Assembly (NCBI RefSeq): GCF_013343715.1
Contig: NZ_JABUNR010000003.1
Coordinates: 62,001-126,000 of the forward strand
Source of the DNA: Mesobacillus harenae
Lineage (GTDB): Bacteria > Bacillota > Bacilli > Bacillales > Cytobacillaceae
Direction of reading: 5' to 3'
DNA: 64,000 bases
The notes under the pieces are model-generated. The model ran no database searches and was not told the DNA's origin. It was given only the letters and a program-made list of their open reading frames with translations. Each line of letters starts with the position of its first letter. Position 1 is the first letter of the stretch. The position numbers were made by a program, and so were the translations under genes. Positions 26,786 to 37,033 of this stretch are shown here, piece after piece.

Positions 26786-26798
26786 GTGGTCTGACCAC
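26786..26798. promoter_or_regulatory. FadR/GntR-type operator before malic enzyme
   Basis: GTGGTCTGACCAC is a palindrome of the TGGT-N3-ACCA form bound by FadR-subfamily GntR regulators. The same 13 bases recur at 28859-28871 before accD, and a FadR-family gene lies between. It sits about 20 bases after a TTTACA...TATATT promoter-like pair, so repression by blocking is likely. Confidence 0.75.
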
Positions 26799-26903
26799 TT
26801 TCTTTGAACTATATAATTCATTATAAAAACACAGTTCTCAGTATTCCCAGTCTAAAACAAACCCGGCCCAACCCACTGAGGCCAGCCTAAGGAGAGGATT
26901 AGT

Positions 26904-28142
26904 TTGACTTTGAAAGAAGAAGCGTTGCATATGCATCGTGTTAATAGAGGGAAATTGGAATCGAAATCTAAGGTGCCGGTTCGAAATGCCAGGGATCTTA
27001 GCCTTGCCTATTCTCCAGGTGTGGCAGAACCATGTAAGGCAATTTATGATAAACCAGAATCGGTATATGAATATACGATGAAGGGTAATATGGTTGCTGT
27101 GGTTTCAGACGGAACAGCGGTACTTGGTCTGGGAAATATCGGACCGGAAGCTGCATTGCCTGTTATGGAAGGAAAAGCAGTCCTTTTTAAAAGTTTTGCA
27201 GGAGTAGATGCATTTCCAATTTGTTTAAACACGACTGATATCGATAAAATTGTAGAAACAGTAAAGCTGCTTGAACCAACATTTGGCGGGGTTAATCTTG
27301 AGGATATCGCTGCACCAAACTGCTTTGAAATTGAAGACCGGTTAAAAAAGGAAACAAATATTCCTGTATTCCATGATGATCAGCATGGTACTGCAATAGT
27401 TACTGTTGCCGGTTTAGTGAATGCTCTTAAGCTGGTTGGAAAACAAATGAACGAAATTAAGGTAGTAGCAAATGGAGCGGGAGCCGCGGGAATTGCGATC
27501 ATTAAGCTTCTGTATGCTTATGGTGTACGTGATGTCATCATGTGTGACACTAAAGGAGCGATTTACGAGGGTCGTCCCCAGGGAATGAATAAAATCAAAG
27601 AAGAAGTAGCCAAGTTTACGAACAGGGACAACGTAACGGGCAGCTTAAGTGATGCAATAAAGGGTGCAGATGTATTTATTGGTGTATCTGTTGCAGGGGC
27701 ATTGACAAAAGAAATGATCCAGTCGATGAACTCCGATTCAATCATTTTTGCGATGGCTAATCCTAACCCGGAAATTATGCCGGAGGATGCCAAGGAAGCC
27801 GGAGCTAAAGTAATTGGAACAGGCCGGTCCGACTTTCCGAATCAGGTTAATAATGTTCTTGCCTTTCCGGGCATTTTTAGAGGAGCTTTAGATGCAAGAG
27901 CAACACATATTAATGAAAAAATGAAAGTGGCGGCGGTCGAAGCAATTGCTGGTTTAATTGACGACAAAGACCTTGCGTATGATTATGTAATCCCAGGCCC
28001 ATTTGATCCGAGAGTTGCTCCAGAGGTTGCAGCAGCGGTAGCCATGGCTGCTATGGAAACAGGTGTAGCGCGTATAAAAGTAGATCCAGATGAAATTAGA
28101 GAACGTACAAAAAAACTTGCCATAATTGACAAAAGTGAGTGA
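26904..28142 (+). CDS. ytsJ: NAD(P)-dependent malic enzyme (YtsJ type)
   Basis: Oxidatively decarboxylates malate to pyruvate; the B. subtilis homologue YtsJ prefers NADP and supplies NADPH. The 412-residue, short-type enzyme shows the catalytic Tyr in LSLAYSPGVAEPC (Y36), the metal motif DIAAPNCFEIEDRL, FHDDQHGTA and the nucleotide-binding ANGAGAAG. The start is a TTG with AAGGAGAGG upstream. The next gene, a FadR-type regulator, follows by nine bases. The palindrome in the promoter region suggests control by that regulator. Confidence 0.95.
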   Translation: MTLKEEALHMHRVNRGKLESKSKVPVRNARDLSLAYSPGVAEPCKAIYDKPESVYEYTMKGNMVAVVSDGTAVLGLGNIGPEAALPVMEGKAVLFKSFAGVDAFPICLNTTDIDKIVETVKLLEPTFGGVNLEDIAAPNCFEIEDRLKKETNIPVFHDDQHGTAIVTVAGLVNALKLVGKQMNEIKVVANGAGAAGIAIIKLLYAYGVRDVIMCDTKGAIYEGRPQGMNKIKEEVAKFTNRDNVTGSLSDAIKGADVFIGVSVAGALTKEMIQSMNSDSIIFAMANPNPEIMPEDAKEAGAKVIGTGRSDFPNQVNNVLAFPGIFRGALDARATHINEKMKVAAVEAIAGLIDDKDLAYDYVIPGPFDPRVAPEVAAAVAMAAMETGVARIKVDPDEIRERTKKLAIIDKSE

Positions 28143-28151
28143 TAAATAAAA

Positions 28152-28775
28152 GTGAATCAATCAGAGGGAAAATCAAAGGTTTATATTGAAATCGTCAAGC
28201 AGTTAAGGGTCATGATCGAAACGGATGGCCTTAAAGCAGGCGATAAAATCCCTTCTGAGCGGGAACTTTCAGAGCGTCTGGATGCCGGACGCTCTTCCGT
28301 CAGGGAAGCCTTGAGAGCTTTGGAGCTGCTGGGGCTGATTGAGACCAGGCGTGGTGAAGGGACTTTCATCCGGGACTTTAGAGAAAATCAGCTTGTCCAG
28401 CTGTTAAGCACATTTATTTTACAAGATAAAAGAGCCAAACGTGATGTAGTAGAAACAAAGTATTTGATTGAGATGGACTGCCTCAGGCAAGCAGCTGCAA
28501 AAAGCGGAGATGATAAGCTGGCACAGTTGAAACAGTGGACCTCAGCTTCAGAATTCAGCGACGATGACTTTTTCTTGAAAATAGCAGATATGGCAGATAA
28601 TCATCTTCTATTTAGAATATGGAAAATCTTAAAGGATTACTATAACTCGCTTGGAATAAATCCTCCGGCTGTTAATAAAGCTTATTATGAAAAACTTACG
28701 GATGATTTGCTCGCTGGTGATATTGATAGGACCCTTCTCTCATACTGGCAGTTAAGAGATTTGTCGAAGGAGTAG
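28152..28775 (+). CDS. FadR-subfamily GntR transcriptional regulator
   Basis: A 207-residue regulator. Residues about 10-75 are a GntR winged helix-turn-helix (GDKIPSERELSERLDAGRSS and LRALELLGLIETRRGEGTFI); the rest is an FCD-like all-helical ligand domain, somewhat short. The start is a GTG without a strong ribosome binding site, nine bases after the malic enzyme stop, so translation is probably coupled. Identical palindromes before the malic enzyme gene and accD are the likely targets. The ligand is unknown; by context it could be a C4 acid or an acyl compound. Confidence 0.88.
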   Translation: MNQSEGKSKVYIEIVKQLRVMIETDGLKAGDKIPSERELSERLDAGRSSVREALRALELLGLIETRRGEGTFIRDFRENQLVQLLSTFILQDKRAKRDVVETKYLIEMDCLRQAAAKSGDDKLAQLKQWTSASEFSDDDFFLKIADMADNHLLFRIWKILKDYYNSLGINPPAVNKAYYEKLTDDLLAGDIDRTLLSYWQLRDLSKE

Positions 28776-28855
28776 CGACAAACCTTTACAAAATTTGTAT
28801 TTCAGTTGATATATAGTAAAGGACAGGCTCCATTTAATAGGGAGATTTTTTGCTT

Positions 28856-28874
28856 TGAGTGGTCTGACCACTCA
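28856..28874. promoter_or_regulatory. FadR/GntR-type operator before accD
   Basis: TGAGTGGTCTGACCACTCA is a 19-bp palindrome, perfect apart from its centre base, and contains the 13 bases found at 26786. It is about 55 bases before the accD start codon, between a TTTACA...TATATA promoter-like pair (about 28791-28821) and the gene. Confidence 0.78.
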
Positions 28875-28929
28875 GTTGAATTTTAAAAATTATAAAGTGA
28901 TTTTAAACTACCAACAAGGAGGTTACACC

Positions 28930-29799
28930 TTGCTGAAAGAGCTATTTACAAAGTCGAAGAAAAAGAAATATGCAACCATTCCTTCAGACCTAACTAAACA
29001 GGATGTGCCGGAAGGAATTATGACCAAGTGTCCTAACTGCAAAAAAATCATGTATACAAAAGAACTAAATAAGAATTTTAAAGTTTGCTTTCATTGCAGC
29101 TATCATCATCAAATGAATTCAAAAGAGCGAATTGAAAGCTTTGCAGACAGAGGTAGTTTTGAAGCTTTAAATGAAAACATGATTTCTGAAAATCCGCTTC
29201 AATTTCCAGACTACACGGAAAAGCTAGAGAAAGACCGAAAAAAGACAAAATTAAATGAAGCGGTCGTAACTGGTTTATGCGAAGTCAATGGCAAGAAAGT
29301 ATCTCTTGCCATTATGGATGCTTCATTTCGGATGGGAAGCATGGGTTCAGTCGTAGGAGAAAAGATCACGAGGGCAATCGAAAAGGCAGACGAACTTGGC
29401 ATTCCATTTGTTATCTTTACTGCCTCAGGAGGAGCCAGAATGCAAGAAGGAGTACTAAGCTTAATGCAAATGGCGAAAACAAGCGTAGCCCTGAAAAGGT
29501 TCAGTGACAACGGCGGACTAATTATTTCAATCATGACGCATCCAACAACAGGCGGGGTTTCTGCAAGCTTTGCCTCGCTTGGAGACTATAATCTTGCTGA
29601 GCCAGGGGCCTTAATTGGATTTGCAGGAAGGCGTATCATTGAGCAAACCATACGCGAAGACTTACCAGATGATTTCCAGACTTCAGAATTCCTATTAAAG
29701 CATGGACAGCTGGATTCAGTCATTTCAAGACTGGAATTAAAAGAAAAGGTTTCAAATATAATTGACATCCATTATCCAGGGGGGAGTTTTGATTGGTAG
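28930..29799 (+). CDS. accD: Acetyl-CoA carboxylase carboxyltransferase subunit beta
   Basis: With AccA transfers the carboxyl group from biotin to acetyl-CoA, forming malonyl-CoA for fatty acid synthesis. The 289-residue protein has the N-terminal zinc ribbon (C34, C37, C53, C56) and the crotonase-like carboxyltransferase core with [11 protein letters not shown] and [15 protein letters not shown] use the TTG at 28930 after AAGGAGG; a longer ATG frame from 28855 would run through the operator palindrome and lacks a ribosome binding site. It overlaps accA by seven bases. Confidence 0.97.
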   Translation: MLKELFTKSKKKKYATIPSDLTKQDVPEGIMTKCPNCKKIMYTKELNKNFKVCFHCSYHHQMNSKERIESFADRGSFEALNENMISENPLQFPDYTEKLEKDRKKTKLNEAVVTGLCEVNGKKVSLAIMDASFRMGSMGSVVGEKITRAIEKADELGIPFVIFTASGGARMQEGVLSLMQMAKTSVALKRFSDNGGLIISIMTHPTTGGVSASFASLGDYNLAEPGALIGFAGRRIIEQTIREDLPDDFQTSEFLLKHGQLDSVISRLELKEKVSNIIDIHYPGGSFDW

Positions 29800-30770
29800 G
29801 AGAGTTAGAATTTGAAAAGCCGGTAACCGAGCTGAGAAAAAAGATTGCTGAACTTAAAGAGTTCACTACAAGTGCTGATATGGATTTGTCCGATGAAATA
29901 GAAAAACTTGAAGCTCGTCTCAAGAGGCTTGAAACTGACGTATACGAAAATATGAAACCATGGGATCGGGTGCAACTGGCTAGACATCCTGAACGCCCTA
30001 CTACACTAGATTATATTGCGCACTTATTTACTGACTTCTTTGAATGCCATGGTGACAGATTATTTGGGGACGATGCAGCGATAGTCGGAGGGATAGCCCG
30101 ATTTAATGGAATGCCGGTAACGGTAATTGGACACCAGAGAGGCAAGGATACAAAAGAAAATATTCGCCGGAACTTTGGTATGCCTCACCCTGAGGGATAT
30201 AGGAAGGCCATGAGATTAATGAAACAGGCTGAAAAGTTCAGAAGGCCGATTATATGTTTTATTGACACAAAGGGAGCTTATCCTGGAAAAGCAGCAGAAG
30301 AAAGAGGCCAAAGCGAGGCAATTGCAAGGAATTTATTTGAAATGGCAGGCCTTAAGGTTCCAGTTGTCTGCATTGTGATTGGCGAGGGAGGCAGCGGCGG
30401 TGCTCTTGCGCTTGGTGTTGGAAACCATATTCACATGCTTGAAAACTCAACCTATTCGGTTATTTCTCCTGAGGGAGCTGCTGCATTGCTTTGGAAAGAT
30501 GCTTCACTTGCTAAAAGAGCGGCAGAGACGATGAAAATTACTGCACCAGATCTTAAGGAGCTTGGTATAATTGATGAAATTATTCCAGAACTTAAGGGCG
30601 GTGCACACAAGGACATTGCATTACAGGCTGAGGAAATTGGCAAAATTCTGAAGGGCTCTTTGCAAAATTTAATTAAGATGTCTGAAGCGGAAATTGTAAA
30701 CCAGCGCTATAACAAATATAAAGCAATAGGCAAATACTCGTTTCTGAACGATTTTATAGGGGTAAATTAG
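29793..30770 (+). CDS. accA: Acetyl-CoA carboxylase carboxyltransferase subunit alpha
   Basis: Partner of AccD in the heterotetrameric carboxyltransferase. The 325-residue protein has the N-terminal helical region ([19 protein letters not shown]), [20 protein letters not shown] and the active-site glycines in [14 protein letters not shown]. The start is a TTG inside the accD end, with GGGGGAG six to seven bases before it, so the subunits are translationally coupled. A terminator follows the stop codon. Confidence 0.98.
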   Translation: MVGELEFEKPVTELRKKIAELKEFTTSADMDLSDEIEKLEARLKRLETDVYENMKPWDRVQLARHPERPTTLDYIAHLFTDFFECHGDRLFGDDAAIVGGIARFNGMPVTVIGHQRGKDTKENIRRNFGMPHPEGYRKAMRLMKQAEKFRRPIICFIDTKGAYPGKAAEERGQSEAIARNLFEMAGLKVPVVCIVIGEGGSGGALALGVGNHIHMLENSTYSVISPEGAAALLWKDASLAKRAAETMKITAPDLKELGIIDEIIPELKGGAHKDIALQAEEIGKILKGSLQNLIKMSEAEIVNQRYNKYKAIGKYSFLNDFIGVN

Positions 30771-30801
30771 AAGCGTGCGGTAAAGCACGCTCTTTTCTTT
30801 T
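30771..30801 (+). terminator. Intrinsic terminator after accA
   Basis: AGCGTGC / GCACGCT with a 6-base loop followed by CTTTTCTTTT, directly after the stop codon. Confidence 0.88.
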
Positions 30802-30935
30802 GTTCTAGTAAAGATGTAAGCCTTAAGATTTACAGATTATCCACTCTAGTAGGCGATACTTTTTTAGTTCTAGCTTCAACTCGGTGTAACTGGAAAACCT
30901 TAAGCTCCCTGTCAGAGTAGAAATGCTTTTTTTGG

Positions 30936-31225
30936 AGGAGTCTCCAGCTTCTGTGTTTCTTACAGTTGGCTCAGCTTTTCTTTGTCGAGCTGCAGCGCCT
31001 AGCTCCTCGAGTCGCTTCGGTCTTGCTGATGAAGTCAAAAAACGCCTTCACCCTCAAGCCCTCCAGCGCTTGTCGGAGCTGTTCAAGGCGCTTCCGCTTT
31101 TCTTTGTCCAGCTGCGCCTCCTAGGGGTTCGGGGTCATAAGTCAATCGCTTCTGAAGGCACAAAACGCCTTCTGTCAGCGCTCGCCTTATGCCTGTCGCC
31201 CCTGGACATTCGGCTCCGCTTTTCT
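30936..31225 (+). repeat. Composite dispersed repeat, modules C-A-B
   Basis: Shows the same module order as 243-540: a C fragment (to about 30962), module A (30963-31101) and module B (31102-31206), then the first bases of another A. Sequence identity to the first cluster is high but with scattered changes. It fills the accA-pfkA gap; a 102-codon open frame over it is not a gene. The remaining 31226-31409 is AT-rich and presumably holds the pfkA promoter. Confidence 0.85.
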
Positions 31226-31403
31226 TTCTAAAGCGGTTGCATTTACTTGATTATTCTGTATTCACCTAAATGGATGGTATTAAGTTGTTATAGCCTAGCC
31301 TTCATGGTATTTTAGAAATATTAACGGGGATTCTGTTTATAATAAGATGGAGAAACAATCAACTTTTTAACAAATTTGATTACATAGATTTTAAATGAGG
31401 TGA

Positions 31404-32369
<966 letters not shown>

Positions 32370-32402
32370 TAAGGCTTTTTATTATCAGGAGGTTTGCTAT
32401 AT

Positions 32403-34163
32403 ATGCGTAAAACAAAAATTGTTTGTACAATCGGCCCAGCTAGCGAAAGTTTAGAAAAATTGACAGAGCTTATGGATACTGGGATGAATGTAGCCCGCTT
32501 AAATTTTTCTCATGGAGATCATCAGGAGCATGGCCAGCGGATTAAAAATATACGATCTGCTGCTCAGTCGACCGGAAAAACGGTTGCTATCCTGCTAGAC
32601 ACTAAAGGTCCTGAAATTCGTACCAATGATATGGAAAACGGAGCTGTTGAATTAACAGCCGGACAGGATATCAGTGTGTCAATGAACCAAGTGCTTGGTA
32701 ATGCTGAAAGGTTTTCTGTTACATATGAAAATTTGATTAACGATGTCCATAGTGGCAGCCGAATCCTGCTTGATGATGGACTGATTGGTTTACAAGTAAC
32801 GAGCATCGATAAAGCTAATAATGAAATTAAAACAAAAGTCCTTAACAGTGGAACTCTTAAAAATAAAAAGGGTGTCAATGTCCCTGGTGTTTCTGTAAAA
32901 CTTCCTGGGATCACAGAAAAAGATGCGAAGGATATTTTATTTGGAATAGAACAGGGTGTTGATTTTATTGCTGCATCTTTTGTAAGGCGTGCATCGGATG
33001 TCCTAGAAATCCGTCAGCTTTTAGAAGAAAATAATGCCTCACATATTCAGATCATCCCAAAAATAGAAAATCAAGAGGGCGTCGATAATATAGATGAAAT
33101 TCTTGAGATTTCAGATGGCCTTATGGTAGCACGGGGAGATCTGGGTGTTGAAATTCCGGCTGAAGAAGTCCCTCTGGTCCAGAAGGAATTGATTAGGAAG
33201 TGTAATTTCTTCGGTAAACCAGTTATTACAGCCACACAGATGCTTGATTCAATGCAGCGCAATCCACGTCCAACACGTGCGGAAGCCAGTGATGTTGCGA
33301 ATGCTATATTTGATGGAACAGATGCGATCATGCTATCCGGAGAAACAGCTGCTGGGCAATACCCTGTCGAGGCTGTTCAAACAATGCATAATATTGCTTC
33401 CAGAGCAGAGTCTGCTTTAGACCACAAAAATATCCTGACTAATCGCAGCAAAAATACAGAACATAATATTACCGATGCAATTGGGCAGTCTGTTGCCCAT
33501 ACTGCGCTTAATCTTCAGGCAAAATCAATCATCACGCCAACAGAAAGTGGACATACGGCTCGGATGATTTCAAAATATCGCCCGAAGGCACCAATTGTCG
33601 CAGTTACTGCAAACGACCATGTATGCCGCAGACTAGCCTTAGTTTGGGGAGTTTACCCTCAATTAGGTGAAGTGGCCAAGTCAACGGATGAAATGCTTGA
33701 CAGTGCCGTTCAGGAATCGCTGAATAGCGGTCTTGTTTCTCATGGAGACCTGGTTGTAATTACAGCTGGTGTACCTGTTGGAGAAGCCGGAACAACAAAC
33801 TTAATGAAAATCCATGTTGTCGGCGATATTCTTGTGAAAGCGCAAGGTATTGGCAGAAAATCAGCATACGGAAAAGTGGTAGTCGCCAAGAATGCCGAAG
33901 AGGCTTTAGCGAAAGTAAAAGAAGGCAATATCCTGGTAACATTTGGGTCGGACCGTGAGATGGTTCCAGCATTAGAAAAGTGCAGTGGACTTATAACAGT
34001 AGAGGGCGGGCTGACAAGCCATGCAGCAGTTGTAGGGTTAAATCTTGGGATCCCTGTTATAGTTGGCGTGGATGATGCTTTTACACTGTTTAAAGATGGA
34101 CAGGAAATAACAGTGGATGCTTCAAGAGGAGTTATTTACAACGGACATGCTAGTGTTCTTTAA
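32403..34163 (+). CDS. pyk: Pyruvate kinase with C-terminal PEP-utiliser domain
   Basis: Converts phosphoenolpyruvate and ADP to pyruvate and ATP. At 586 residues it is the long Bacillus form: the barrel and B domain (1-350; [26 protein letters not shown]), the C domain (about 350-470) and an extra domain (about 490-586) with [20 protein letters not shown], resembling the phosphohistidine domain of PEP-utilising enzymes. The ATG at 32403 is ten bases after AGGAGG; the TTG three codons earlier is too close to it. It follows pfkA and ends with a strong terminator. Confidence 0.98.
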   Translation: MRKTKIVCTIGPASESLEKLTELMDTGMNVARLNFSHGDHQEHGQRIKNIRSAAQSTGKTVAILLDTKGPEIRTNDMENGAVELTAGQDISVSMNQVLGNAERFSVTYENLINDVHSGSRILLDDGLIGLQVTSIDKANNEIKTKVLNSGTLKNKKGVNVPGVSVKLPGITEKDAKDILFGIEQGVDFIAASFVRRASDVLEIRQLLEENNASHIQIIPKIENQEGVDNIDEILEISDGLMVARGDLGVEIPAEEVPLVQKELIRKCNFFGKPVITATQMLDSMQRNPRPTRAEASDVANAIFDGTDAIMLSGETAAGQYPVEAVQTMHNIASRAESALDHKNILTNRSKNTEHNITDAIGQSVAHTALNLQAKSIITPTESGHTARMISKYRPKAPIVAVTANDHVCRRLALVWGVYPQLGEVAKSTDEMLDSAVQESLNSGLVSHGDLVVITAGVPVGEAGTTNLMKIHVVGDILVKAQGIGRKSAYGKVVVAKNAEEALAKVKEGNILVTFGSDREMVPALEKCSGLITVEGGLTSHAAVVGLNLGIPVIVGVDDAFTLFKDGQEITVDASRGVIYNGHASVL

Positions 34164-34193
34164 AAAAAGGATGGGGCTCCCATCCTTTTTTTA
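34163..34193 (+). terminator. Intrinsic terminator after pyk
   Basis: AAAAAGGATGG / CCATCCTTTTT with a short loop and T run. Confidence 0.93.
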
Positions 34194-34211
34194 TTAAAGG
34201 TAGTATAAGTT

Positions 34212-34220
34212 TGATATAAT
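34212..34220 (+). promoter_or_regulatory. Extended -10 promoter of fxsA
   Basis: TGATATAAT is a perfect extended -10 (TGnTATAAT) 33 bases before the start codon; no clear -35. Confidence 0.55.
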
Positions 34221-34252
34221 TAATGGACTAGTGTTAAAAGTGGGGGTTGCTT

Positions 34253-34639
34253 ATGCGTTACTTGATTTTACTTTTGATTATTGTCCCGGCGGCAGAAATA
34301 GGAATTCTTCTTTGGTCTGGTAAAACAATAGGTGTCCCATTAACGATATTGGTGATTATTTCAACTGGATTGCTTGGAGCCTATCTAGCTAAGCGGCAAG
34401 GTTTGGAAACCATTCGAAGAGCTCAGGACCAGATTAGGTATGGGAGAATGCCTGGAGACACCATCTTAGATGGAATTTGCATATTAGTTGGCGGTACATT
34501 GCTGCTCACTCCCGGATTTATAACAGATGCCATTGGATTTATGCTGCTGGCACCGCCAACACGAATTTTCTTTAAAAGGCTTCTGATGAGGATCTCCACT
34601 AGATGGATCAACAACGGAAAAATCACAATTATACGCTAA
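34253..34639 (+). CDS. fxsA: FxsA family membrane protein (YtzA)
   Basis: A 128-residue inner-membrane protein of the FxsA family, known in E. coli for relieving phage T7 exclusion by the F plasmid. It has two to three membrane segments (about 2-20, 24-45 and 75-100), with LTILVIISTGLLGAYLAKRQG in the middle. The role in Bacillus is unknown. The ATG at 34253 follows TGGGGG at seven bases. It is followed by its own terminator. Confidence 0.88.
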   Translation: MRYLILLLIIVPAAEIGILLWSGKTIGVPLTILVIISTGLLGAYLAKRQGLETIRRAQDQIRYGRMPGDTILDGICILVGGTLLLTPGFITDAIGFMLLAPPTRIFFKRLLMRISTRWINNGKITIIR

Positions 34640-34642
34640 AAA

Positions 34643-34678
34643 ACCCAGCTCTAAATCCGAGCTGGGTCTTTCTTCTTT
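34643..34678 (+). terminator. Intrinsic terminator after fxsA
   Basis: ACCCAGCTC / GAGCTGGGT with a 7-base loop and a CTTTCTTCTTT tail. Confidence 0.88.
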
Positions 34679-34689
34679 GTAATGGAGAG

Positions 34690-34854
34690 AAGCCTCAGTC
34701 CATCCGTCGCTTAACGGGCGCCTCAGCGCCTAGCCCCTGTCCAGCTGATGAAGTCAAAGAACGACTTCATCTTCAAGCCCTCAGCGCTTGTCGAAGCTAA
34801 ACAGTCGGCTTCATATTAAGGTTTGTCGGGGCTGTTCAAGGCGCTTGCGCTTTT
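34690..34854 (+). repeat. Dispersed intergenic repeat, rearranged module A
   Basis: Starts with CAGTCCATCCGTCGCTTAACG, related to the 46-bp repeats at 8205/8354, then continues as module A (AGCGCCTAGCC, GATGAAGTCAAAGAACGAC, CAAGGCGCTTGCGCTTTT). An insertion of about 30 bases (from about 34803) interrupts the 3' part. It ends just before the ytvI stop codon. Confidence 0.7.
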
Positions 34855-34856
34855 GG

Positions 34857-35993
34857 TTATTGAGGTGTTCTTTTTTCATCATCATTTCCCTTTATAAAGG
34901 ACCATAGGTCTCTAAACACGTTCGCACGATGAAGAGTTGTTAGGATAACCAAAGTAACTGGTCCGGCAATCAAACCGAGAAAGCCGATGAGTTTAAACCC
35001 GACAAACAGGGAAATTAAGGTTGCCAGCGGATCAAGTCCTATATTTGAAGATAGTATTTTAGGCTCCATTACCTGCCTTTGTACAAGGACGACAATATAC
35101 AGAATTCCAAGACCAATGGCCAGGCTCATCTCTCCAGCGATAATTTCAAAAATGATCCATGGAACAAAAATTGCTCCAGTTCCTAAATAGGGAATAATGT
35201 CAACTAATCCTGCTACTAAAGCAATTGTTATTGCGTAATCTACCCTCAAGATAAGCAAGCCGATTAAAATAATGACAGTCGTTATCGAAATAAGAGTGGC
35301 TTGGGCTTTGATAAAACCAAATAATGCTTTTTTTAAATCAGCAAACACAGTTGCTCCACTAGATTTAGCTCTGTTAGGCATTATGCGGGAACCAAGAGCA
35401 TATAGGCGGTACCAATCCTTGCTGATAAAGAAGGTCGCAAGCAAAGAAAAAATAAGAACTGTAGCAGCATTGGGAAACCAGGATAAGATATTAGGTATAT
35501 TCTCAAAGAAGGTTTGAACAAAATTTCCGACAGTCGTGCCAATATGGGCTCCAACATTTTGGATGTTAGCCATAATTGTATCCTGCTGACCAGCGTCTAA
35601 ATTGTTGAAGATACCTGTTATTTGGTTGTAGAAAGGGATTAGCCTGCTTGCTATTAATTCTTCAATAAAGTCGATTAGCGTAACTAAATGATGGGGAACT
35701 ACACGTGCAAAATACTCCGCGCCAGAAACGATTTCTGCGATCAAAAGTGTTATGAGGCCAGCAAAGATGGAAAATATAAGAATAAGCGAAATTAGAACTG
35801 CAAGAAATCGGGGTATGCGGACTTTTCTTTCAAGAAAATTAACAAGCGGGTTTAGAAAAAATGCAATCATCAGCCCTATAATAAACGGATACGTTACCTT
35901 TGATAAATAATACAGAGAAAGTGCGGATACTATAATGACAGCTGCTATGAAAACTGCTCGTAAAATGCTTCGATATAGATAGGGTGGGTTCAA
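34857..35993 (-). CDS. ytvI: Sporulation integral membrane protein YtvI (AI-2E family)
   Basis: A 378-residue polytopic membrane protein of the AI-2E exporter/permease family, with about seven to eight helices and the conserved GLVDIIPYLGTGAIFVPW. YtvI is a sporulation protein in B. subtilis; the transported compound is unknown. I use the TTG at 35993, which follows AAGGAGGTACC on the minus strand; the ATG 19 codons upstream has no ribosome binding site. It is divergent from ytwI. Confidence 0.9.
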   Translation of the reverse strand: MNPPYLYRSILRAVFIAAVIIVSALSLYYLSKVTYPFIIGLMIAFFLNPLVNFLERKVRIPRFLAVLISLILIFSIFAGLITLLIAEIVSGAEYFARVVPHHLVTLIDFIEELIASRLIPFYNQITGIFNNLDAGQQDTIMANIQNVGAHIGTTVGNFVQTFFENIPNILSWFPNAATVLIFSLLATFFISKDWYRLYALGSRIMPNRAKSSGATVFADLKKALFGFIKAQATLISITTVIILIGLLILRVDYAITIALVAGLVDIIPYLGTGAIFVPWIIFEIIAGEMSLAIGLGILYIVVLVQRQVMEPKILSSNIGLDPLATLISLFVGFKLIGFLGLIAGPVTLVILTTLHRANVFRDLWSFIKGNDDEKRTPQ

Positions 35994-36233
35994 TAAGGTA
36001 CCTCCTTGAATTGATTTATAAATATATATTAATTTTAACAGCTTGTCCAATTACCGTGAAGCATAAGTATTGTACGTATCCAAAGGCAAAAAGATTCCAA
36101 TAGTTTTCCAAAAATACGTAATTAATTTCTCACCACAGAATTGCATCATTATAAATAAGTGTAGATTTAGAACCAAGCCTAAAAAAAATAATTATGTTAA
36201 TATAGTTTAATGCCGGAAGGATGAAGTAATGTT

Positions 36234-36692
36234 ATGTTGGAACCGTTCCTTTTCTTATTTGTTTTGCTGTCTATTGCTTTTATAGCAAAAAACCAATCTT
36301 TAATTATAGCTGTCATTTTTCTGATCGTTATGAAAGCTGTAGGGTTTGAAGGGAAAACATTTTCAATGTTACAATCTAAAGGGATTAACTGGGGAGTAAC
36401 GATCATAACGATTGCTGTTTTGGCTCCCATTGCAAGCGGAGATATCGGGTTTAAGGATTTATCGGGCGCGTTTAAGTCACCTTATGCCTGGATTGCTTTA
36501 GTATCCGGAATACTGGTAGCCCTTCTGGCAAAAGGGGGCATCGTCCTGCTTGCTTCAGATCCGCATATAACGACGGCCTTGGTATTAGGTACTATTTTAG
36601 CGATAGCATTGTTCCAAGGTGTGGCAGTGGGCCCTTTAATAGGGGCTGGAATTGCATTTGCTGCAATGAAACTGTATGAATTTATCAAATAG
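36234..36692 (+). CDS. ytwI: DUF441 membrane protein (YtwI)
   Basis: A 152-residue, very hydrophobic protein with four to five membrane helices and the glycine/alanine-rich ending VGPLIGAGIAFAAMKLYEF. It belongs to the DUF441 family and has no known function. The ATG at 36234 follows GGAAGGATG with somewhat long spacing. It lies between ytvI and citZ as in B. subtilis. Confidence 0.87.
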   Translation: MLEPFLFLFVLLSIAFIAKNQSLIIAVIFLIVMKAVGFEGKTFSMLQSKGINWGVTIITIAVLAPIASGDIGFKDLSGAFKSPYAWIALVSGILVALLAKGGIVLLASDPHITTALVLGTILAIALFQGVAVGPLIGAGIAFAAMKLYEFIK

Positions 36693-36737
36693 TTTTTTTG
36701 TGAAATAATAATTTTTTTTTAAATAAAGGTGTTTTCA

Positions 36738-36766
36738 TTCACAAAAATCTGATAATTGTTTATAAT
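36738..36766 (+). promoter_or_regulatory. Promoter of citZ
   Basis: TTCACA, 17 bases, TATAAT: five of six and six of six matches. A second extended -10 (TGGTATAAT, 36950-36958) lies nearer the gene. Confidence 0.7.
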
Positions 36767-36840
36767 AGGACTTGTAACTGTATTCTTCCTTTAATATTAG
36801 TGGTTAAATAGGTATCAGGACTTGTCTTTTTATATTGAAA

Positions 36841-36854
36841 TGTAAGCATTTTCT
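36841..36854 (+). promoter_or_regulatory. Candidate CcpA cre box of citZ
   Basis: TGTAAGCATTTTCT matches 13 of 14 positions of the cre consensus. It lies about 70 bases after the promoter start, the place expected for roadblock repression of citrate synthase on glucose. Confidence 0.7.
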
Positions 36855-36949
36855 TTTTTTATGGCTGTCCTGAGCAAGCGCTCGATATGCTGGAGAAATA
36901 CAAGGGACGAGCACTTCCGGCAAAGCCTTTAAGGCTTTATTTCTAAAAC

Positions 36950-36958
36950 TGGTATAAT
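36950..36958 (+). promoter_or_regulatory. Possible second citZ promoter
   Basis: TGGTATAAT fits an extended -10. It follows a small hairpin (AAAGCCTTTAAGGCTTT). No -35 is obvious. Confidence 0.4.
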
Positions 36959-37033
36959 AGTATCGGTATTAATGTTTAACCTTTTACAGACAAATGGGAT
37001 GGGGAAATTATTTATCGTAAAGGAGAGATTCAT

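Noticed and set aside
28855-28929. Longer accD reading frame starting 25 codons upstream
   Set aside because: It would translate the operator palindrome, has no ribosome binding site and makes AccD longer than its homologues; the TTG at 28930 has AAGGAGG.
30923-31231. 102-codon plus-strand frame between accA and pfkA
   Set aside because: Entirely inside the C-A-B repeat cluster; Leu/Ser/Arg-rich with no translation signal.
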